In this document: one piece after another, positions 57,801 through 64,000 of the stretch
Numbering within the stretch: position 1 is the first letter of the stretch
Layout of the letters: each line of letters begins with the position of its first letter
NCBI RefSeq assembly: GCF_010389155.1
Contig: NC_057767.1
Location: 28,863,295 to 28,927,294, forward strand
Direction: 5' to 3'
DNA: 64,000 bases
Source of the DNA: Erigeron canadensis
Lineage: Eukaryota; Streptophyta; Magnoliopsida; Asterales; Asteraceae
Notes under the pieces: generated by a model
Database searches by the model: none
Told to the model about the DNA's origin: nothing
The model's input: only the letters and a program-made list of their open reading frames with translations
Position numbers and translations under genes: made by a program

Positions 57801-59424
57801 ATGAGATGCTCAATATCTCCTTGTAAGTTGTAGCTTACCTGCAAAAGGAAAGAGAAAGAAGAACCCGATGAATATCAATAATAAACTGAACTGTGGTACA
57901 AATATGGCAATCATGCTCGTTAGGTTGGTTGGATGACAGGTGGTACAAATAAACTGAAGCATGGTTAATGGGTCAAATTTTCAAATGGGTTAGAGCATCA
58001 TAGACAGACCCAATTGGCACCAAGCCTACTGATTTCTCTAGTTTGATTTTTTCTTATATGTAGCAACTTCGACATATATTCATATAAATGGGTTCTACAA
58101 CTTGAAACTACAATAACCAAATAAAAAAACTATCAGAATACAATACCAGACATCCACATAGTGTTTTAATCATATCTGACACGCCAACTATTTATAACAA
58201 ATTTAGACCTTTTAGAAGAAAGTGCAAAAAATTACGTCATGATCGTTATACCAACCTGCCCCCTAGCCGATTTTGCCACCTCTACATGTCAGATTAGTTT
58301 CTCTTCTGTGAAGTCTTCAATATGAACCACATTTTTTGTCTTGGTGGAGTTATCGTTGATGCTCTCCAGCAATTCTTCCAGACCTTTGGCTGTTGCATTC
58401 AAGTTTTCTATTAACATGTTCAATTCAAATCTGCAATAAAGAGAACTATCAACCAATCAACCTTCTAAAAAACATGTAAGGAAACCATTAGACTAAGAAG
58501 TAGGTTTCATTTTATCTCCAGTTACATCTACAGTGGGTTTACTTTCAGCTTCGCAATGCCATACATCTCATTTTTGAGTCTCAGGCTGGTCATGTATAGT
58601 TGGATCAAACGGTGCTAAGTATGACAAAAAAAAAAAAAAGGAAGCAAAAGATATAAGCACTGTAACATTAAAACTTATCAAACATACATTATTTGTTGAT
58701 TTTCCTTATGACATGTCAACTATGTAAACTTTGCTTTTCCTATCATGGATTCAGATGGATAATCGGTGGGTGCATATCCAGCTCTAAAATATATATGACT
58801 GCAACAGTTTCACAATCTCTAAAACCTTGAAACATTCAGCAAGCATTCATTTAAACACGCTCATTCCAAATAACCCATCCACAAAATCGGTCCATTCTTA
58901 ACTGAAAATTAAAACTACCACAGATGCTAAAATAGATGCTAAATTAAGTCAAAAGCATACCTTAGCTAAGTAGAGATTGCGGTGGTCAATCTCTTCCTAA
59001 TTCGTCTTTTCTACTTCTTTATCATGGGTTGCTTTCTTATTCAAGGCCTTCAAAACTTTTAGGTGTCTGCCTTTGAGAATAATACCGAAACCAACTACAT
59101 AAGTTGCTGCTGCAAATGCAGCATCAGCAGCATGAAGTGTTTTAAATTTAATTACATCAGAAGTCCTAAAACAAAATAACAACATTTTAGTTTCCAAGAG
59201 ATAATTTAAGGTGAGTATTATAGAAAATGTAACTATCAAAAAGTTGATTACTTGCTGACCTGATGGAGAACAGGTCAAACGACTGGATTTCACCAAATTC
59301 CGACAGACCCAACATATCAGCAAACAGAGAGGATAAATATATGCCTGACCTTTTCTTGATCAAGTCTAATCTATACTTGACACCTGCTTCAGTCAAGACA
59401 AACAACCTTGCACCAAATCTCAAT

Positions 59425-60585
59425 CTAAACACATAAAATTAAATTAAATTTAGACAAATATAACCAATCATTGAGATAACAAATTCAAGGCCCTAGCTAT
59501 AAGTACTACATAAGATCTCACAAGAGAGATGCATATAATTATTAGATTTTTTTTGAACAGCATATAATTATTAGATTGTAATTCTCTGCTAATTATTCCA
59601 GTTTTTTAGACAAATCTTTAATGTGGTTGTCGAGCTTAACAAATTTAGGTCATGTTAAACATAGCACACCATTTCCTATCCATACATTTGAGACCAGAAT
59701 TAGACAGTGTTGCTGTCGGCGTCACTCACTCACTCATCAAGGATATCTAAGACAGCAGATCAAAATGGCCCTCTTGGAATGTTTTGCTTAGGAATAGTTC
59801 GTATTTGTTACAACTTGGATTGCTTTTGTATTATCTACACTAAAAATGAACTTGCAGAAAGAATCTATATCGCATTAGTTAACGCATATTATGGACAATT
59901 AACCACGAACCATTTGACATTAGACGCAAAACAAATTTTAACAAAAAGAAGCTTCTCAGTTCATGTAAAATAAAATTATTAATAACAATAAACAATCTTG
60001 TAACCAAAATTTCTATACAAGTATAATATGAATGAAGTTCCACTAACTAAATGAATGGTCCCATATAACAACAGCCCTCCTTGACTTTTTTCAGTAAAGG
60101 GGATTCTCAAATCTTTTTTGATAAGGTTTATGATAATAAACAGCGAAATTCCTTCTGGAATATGAAAATAAAAATTATACACTTTCCCCTCTTATACCAA
60201 TCATCAATAGATGGATTAATATATGATGAAACCTGAAACTAAGAAGTCTTGGATTCAAATCCTGGAGTGAGCAAAATGCTTTCAAGAATGAATACAAGGG
60301 TTTTCTCCTCTAGAATTGAAATTGAGTATACGAAGAGACATACTGCTGAGCCCAAATTTACAGTAAAAAAAAAAAATACACTTTCTCCTTTTAAATGAAA
60401 AATCAAAGGCCAAAAAAGTCCAGGAAACTTCTAGCACTTGGTCCATATCTACCACCCGACAACAATCGACACGTGACTTCAAAGTGGCACGTGCTTATCT
60501 CTAGGACTTCGCCACATTTACATTTTTCCTCCTCATGTTTTTCATCCCTTTCCATTTCAATCCCAAAATTAAAAGTCACACAAAT
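59425..60585. other. Spacer between unknown gene and HsfB2
   Basis: Contains a tRNA-like piece 'cttggattcaaatcctgga' at about 60249 (possible SINE shard) and HsfB2 3' UTR. No gene. Confidence 0.4.
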
Positions 60586-61763
60586 CTAACCACAATCTGA
60601 CCGCTGACATTTCTTCATCGTCCAACTAGATTCATTATTATCAACCACAACGCTACTACTACCGTTCCCATTTTGATCCAACGGCTCAGGTTTCATATCT
60701 AATCCAGGCTGCTGCAGCTGCAGCTCATTATCGTGTTCCGTCGATCCGGATCCGTTCTCTCTTAACCGTTTTAAACCTATAGCTACACCAAATAACCTAG
60801 GGCTAATTCCACCAGGTTCCATCTCACCACTACCGCCGCTGTCTAAGGCGTCGGCCTTACCTAAACACTCCTCGGCCAACCGCCTCAACGGCAAAAGATC
60901 TAGCGGTTTCAAAGTGTCGTTCTCCGCCGCTATTGGCGCCGGCGACTGTTGTGAACTGCTTCCTTCCGACGGTTTATCGGAAGCGTAATTAGACATCATT
61001 AGGTATATATTAGAACATAAACTCTTCATCTGATTCAACTCTTTACTAAGCTGATGATTTTCTCTTCTCAACCTCTCGTTTTCACCGGCGAGATCGGTGT
61101 TCGTTCCGCCGGAAGCGGTTGTTTCTCTAGATAAGTTAGTTGTTCCGCCGCCGCCTCGAGATGAATTTGATGATAAAACTTGTTCTTCACCTGAGTCAGA
61201 AGGAGATACAGTCGTCCTTATCGTCGGAGATAGTACAGCTGCAACAGGAGGAGCTACGACGACGGCTGGTGCCGGAGGAGCAGGTGGTTGAGCTGCGACG
61301 ATCTTCCGCCGTTGTATATCACATAACATGTGCTTTTCACCTCTACGGAAACATTCATTTGAAAACTCCCATCGGTCAGGCACAACCTTCCTAAATCCCT
61401 AACAAATTTTACATAAAACATCAATACATACATACGTGTGTATATATATATATATGATATGTATATATATTTATTTAGATATATATATATATATAATATA
61501 ATGATAATATGAGAGCTGAAACTTACATAGGTGTTGAGCTGGCGGACAAAACTAGAGAAATTATTGTGTTTGAAATATTTGGGGAGTAAATCCTTTGCAA
61601 ATTCGGCTGGATTCCAAACTATAAAACTAGATCCATCTTCGTTCCACGATATTACTTCATCAATCGATTTATCATCAACAAGCTGATAGGTTTTCGTCAA
61701 AAACGGCGTCGGAAGAGATCTACTACCGGTACCGGTGTCTCCTCCCCTTACCGGCGACTCCAT
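60586..61763 (-). CDS. HSFB2: Heat stress transcription factor B2 type (HsfB2)
   Basis: Exon 1 61527-61763 (79 codons), intron 128 bp, exon 2 60586-61398; 349 residues. The DNA-binding domain spans about 18-112: [48 protein letters not shown] with QLNTY, intron in the usual conserved place, then [21 protein letters not shown] Gly/Ser/Pro linker leads to the coiled HR-A/B region at about 182-217 ([20 protein letters not shown]). The LFGV repressor motif is at 281-284 ([14 protein letters not shown]), which marks class B and transcription repression, and KR-rich residues here may be the NLS. Length and order fit HsfB2a/b (about 300-380 aa). B2 factors damp the heat response and link to defensin and clock genes. 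The gene looks intact. Confidence 0.93.
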
Positions 61764-61864
61764 GCCACCACGAAACCAGCTACATCACAACGAAATATAC
61801 AATATCAGAATCATCTTTTTTTTTTCGATATTTTTATATACAATAAAACGCCACAAATAAATGA

Positions 61865-61874
61865 ATAAATATAG
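61865..61874 (-). promoter_or_regulatory. Likely TATA box of HsfB2
   Basis: CTATATTTAT on the minus strand, about 100 bp before the start codon and 55 bp downstream of the nearer heat-shock element. Confidence 0.5.
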
Positions 61875-61928
61875 ATTATACCGATGAATTAATTAGTACA
61901 TGCAAGATTAGATCTGATGGAATGAGGA

Positions 61929-61941
61929 TTCTAGAAAGTTC
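61929..61941 (-). promoter_or_regulatory. Perfect heat-shock element, proximal
   Basis: TTCTAGAAAGTTC fits TTCnnGAAnnTTC at three of three units. It lies 166 bp upstream of the HsfB2 start. Confidence 0.85.
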
Positions 61942-62128
61942 CTTGTAGGAAAATAGAAAGAGAAGGATAAGGTGCAATGATGAAAAGAGAGAGAATTAGA
62001 AAGGAAAAAGGGGCGTGGGGCGGGTGACTTGGTGAGAGTTATTATCTTGGAATTGAATTAAACAAAAAAAAATGGATGATTAAAAGAAAGAACGAGAAGC
62101 TACGCAAAGAGAAAGAATAAAATATATA

Positions 62129-62141
62129 TTCCAGAAGTTTC
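62129..62141 (-). promoter_or_regulatory. Perfect heat-shock element, distal
   Basis: TTCCAGAAGTTTC also fits TTCnnGAAnnTTC in full. It lies 366 bp upstream of the HsfB2 start, exactly 200 bp from the proximal site. Confidence 0.8.
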
Positions 62142-62349
62142 TACTTGATTGCCGTGGATTTTAATGTGTCAAGAGGTTGACGGCCCTGATTAAATCTACA
62201 TTGTAAATTTGTAACGACGACCAGTTTAACTTGCACATGTTTTCTACTTTGTTCGGCACCTTATTCAATCATCTTTTCATTCCTTTTTATTTGTTTATTT
62301 TAAACGTATTGTTTTTTAATGGATCATACATGGATTTATTATACATAAA

Positions 62350-62480
62350 TTTGTAGTTGGTGATGGTGGACTGGTGGTTTGTGGCAGCAAGCGGTGAAAT
62401 TAAGGTGTTTGTGGTGGTGGTGGTGATGGTAATGATGGTGGCGTCAGATTGTGACTGGTGGTAGTGGCGGCGGGTTGTAT
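62350..62480. repeat. GGT/GGC trinucleotide-rich tract
   Basis: 'ggtggtggtggtgatggtaa' and 'ggtggtagtggcggcgggtt', low complexity, between HsfB2 upstream DNA and the gypsy element. Confidence 0.6.
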
Positions 62481-64000
62481 TATGGTAATTACTATTTGAG
62501 TTTCCTATTTGTCAGATTTTATTTCCTATTTTCATTATATTAGTATTTTATTTAGATTGGTAATTACTTTGAGCCTACTTTTCATCCTCTTATAAATAGA
62601 GGCATTAGACAATTGTTTTTACATTGAATACGATAATATTTTTTTCTCTCTTATATTCATATTTTGTTAACTATTGTTATTTGAGGAGAAAGTTTGTCTT
62701 CTCAGTTCCCTCTCCATATTAGTTGGTACCAGAGCCACGTTGTTTCTCATCGTGATGATTGGCGACAAAGATGGCAGGGACAAAAGTCTCTCTAACGTGC
62801 TCAAAGGGATTGACACAATAACAACTATGCTTCAAGCTTTGACCACCCGTGTGGATCAAACAGAAGCCGAGTTGAGAGAGTTAGGACAACAACCCCATAA
62901 CCAACCACCTTTACAGTCGCAACAACAACCACAACAACTACAACCACCGCCGCCAAAACATCAACGTCAACAGCAGCTACGACATCAAAACCAACAGCCA
63001 ACACCACAACACCAGCGATGACCCCAACAGTTTCTTCTTCGTTATGGAGAGGAATCCTCTTTAGATGAGGATTTTAATGGGTTATTAGATACCTACCGTG
63101 ACCCCACTAGAGGACAAAATCGGCGTGATTATTTTCACCTAAAGGTAGATCTACCGTTCTTTAATGGGAATCTCAATATTGAGGAATTTTTAGACTGGCT
63201 AGCAGAAGTAGAGAGGTTTTTCGAGTTTGCAGAAATCTTAGAGAACAAACAAGTAAAGCTTGTTGCATATCGATTGAAAGGGGGGGGGGGCTTCCTCTTG
63301 GTTGGAGCAAGTCCAGAATCAACGTAGGCGGATGGGTAAACAACCGACTCAGTCTTGGACAAAGATGAAGCGGATGTTGATGGGTCGATTTCTACCTCCT
63401 AATTATGACCAGTTCTTATTCGAGCAATATCAATCATTACGCCAAGGACAAAAGACTGTTCCAGAATATACAGCTGAATTTTTGCGGTTATCATCAACAA
63501 ATAATTTGATGGAGATTGAAGGACAACAAATATCGAGGTATCTTTATGGATTAAAGCCATCCATACGTGAAAAGATTGGTTGTCAAGTAGTCCTGACACT
63601 AAATGAGGCCATAAACTTGGCACGACGGGCCGAGTCAATGAGCAACAGAGGAGGAAACCTTGGAGGCGAGTTGAACCGTTTTCCTACTGGTGAAGCATCG
63701 AAACAGCCTTCCAAATTTCAGCCTTCCAAGTTTAGTAATGCAACAGGTTCAAGTTCTAATACTAACAAGAATGAGCATAAGGATAAGGAGGCTGCCAAAA
63801 AGCCAACAGCAAACCCTTATGCAAAACCAACAGGTGACACTTGTTATAGGTGTGGTCAAGTCGGCCATAGGTCAAATACTTGCCCCCAACGCCGACAAGT
63901 TAGTTATACAGAGAACATTGAAAACGAGGATAATGAAGCTTTTGAGGAGGATAATGATGAGGTAGTATTCCTGATGTTGTTCTTAAGTTACTTTCAAATT
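62480..64000 (+). mobile_element. Ty3/gypsy retrotransposon, 5' part (cut by window end)
   Basis: A likely 5' LTR (TATA cttataaatagaggc at about 62590) ends just before TGGTACCAGAGCCA (62724-62737), a one-base variant of the tRNA-iMet primer binding site. Gag follows. The rest of the element is beyond the window; the LTR start is not fixed. Confidence 0.8.
62755..63990 (+). pseudogene. Gypsy gag with stop and frameshift (partial)
   Basis: ATG at 62755 begins MIGDKDGRDKSLSN with a coiled part (IDTITTMLQALTTRVDQTEA) and a Gln/Pro-rich tract, then TGA at 63019. Past that, in frame, [20 protein letters not shown] is the start of the retrotransposon gag domain. A run of 11 G (63280-63290) shifts the frame; the next frame continues with [45 protein letters not shown] and YLYGLKPSIREKI. 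The zinc knuckle CYRCGQVGHRSNTC is at 63842-63883. It is the Retrotrans_gag type of Ty3/gypsy. Confidence 0.85.

Larger units (their letters stand above)
54998..59424 (-). pseudogene. Unrecognised multi-exon gene with two in-frame stops
   Basis: Seven exons with good GT/AG borders and matching phase: 59260-59424, 58961-59165, 58532-58614, 58256-58430, 57801-57838, 55178-55246 and 54998-55061. They encode FGARLFVLTEAGVKYRLDLI, a hydrophobic/Ala-rich AADAAFAAATYVVGFGIILK, HRLIQLYMTSLRLKNEMYG, LNATAKGLEELLESINDN, SYNLQGDIEHL, KRKPRRVIEHAYLVPEE and MMREDLDPRGVKMHHPLHT before TAG. The frame is broken by TAG at 58997-58999 (after VEKTN) and TGA at 58289-58291 (after EEKLI). Further exons may lie above 59424. 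I do not recognise the family. Two single-base stops in otherwise consistent exons suggest a recent pseudogene; a wrong exon choice is possible. Confidence 0.6.

Noticed and set aside
60235..60262. tRNA or SINE from 'ggattcaaatcc'
   Set aside because: Only a B-box-like piece is present, no A box at the right distance.

Overview
This is plant nuclear DNA, very probably from a eudicot. The supporting evidence is a type-2 metallothionein, a class B heat-stress factor with the plant LFGV repressor motif, RLCK-VII and EMS1-like kinase relics, a defensin-like peptide gene, GT-AG introns, and tRNA-iMet-primed LTR retrotransposons. The dense mix of hAT, PIF, Mutator-like and Helitron-like debris would fit a large repeat-rich genome such as an Asteraceae species, but that assignment is inference from general impression, not proof.

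Regions 1-31 kb are almost wholly repetitive. They hold two large foldback elements (1-1740 and 6178-8742) that share the same captured gene fragment in head-to-head arms, and an RLCK-VII kinase pseudogene (2904-3854). Several DNA transposons can be delimited by terminal repeats and target duplications: PIF-like 8987-9417 and 20814-21826, hAT-like 9605-10381 and 28684-29166, Mutator-like 11363-12783 and 23196-25402. A 2.9-kb LTR with a perfect 5-bp target duplication (16820-19741) is itself full of nested insertions. One of these carries an array of eight 13-bp near-palindromes with alternating spacing. A second array, of 19-bp CCGG palindromes, lies in the arms of the 23196-25402 element, and a third at 32503-32721. 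These three arrays are the least explained structures here.

Regions 31-62 kb hold the genes, mostly on the minus strand: metallothionein type 2 (33367-34152), a defensin-like cysteine-rich peptide (40768-41119) whose 3' end abuts a complete Ty1/copia element (35716-40761), a TRM/DUF4378 protein (43059-45812), a FIS1-like gene on the plus strand that stops before its membrane anchor (50876-53188), an unrecognised multi-exon gene with two in-frame stops (54998-59424) with an antisense EMS1-like kinase relic in its intron, and an intact HsfB2-type heat-stress factor (60586-61763) with two perfect heat-shock elements upstream. The window ends in the 5' part of a Ty3/gypsy element (about 62.5-64 kb).

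The genes do not form an operon or obvious pathway; they are separate plant genes set among transposons. Exon limits were worked out by hand from frame continuity and GT/AG sites, and reading-frame phases were checked to add up. Family names come from recognised motifs, not from a database search.
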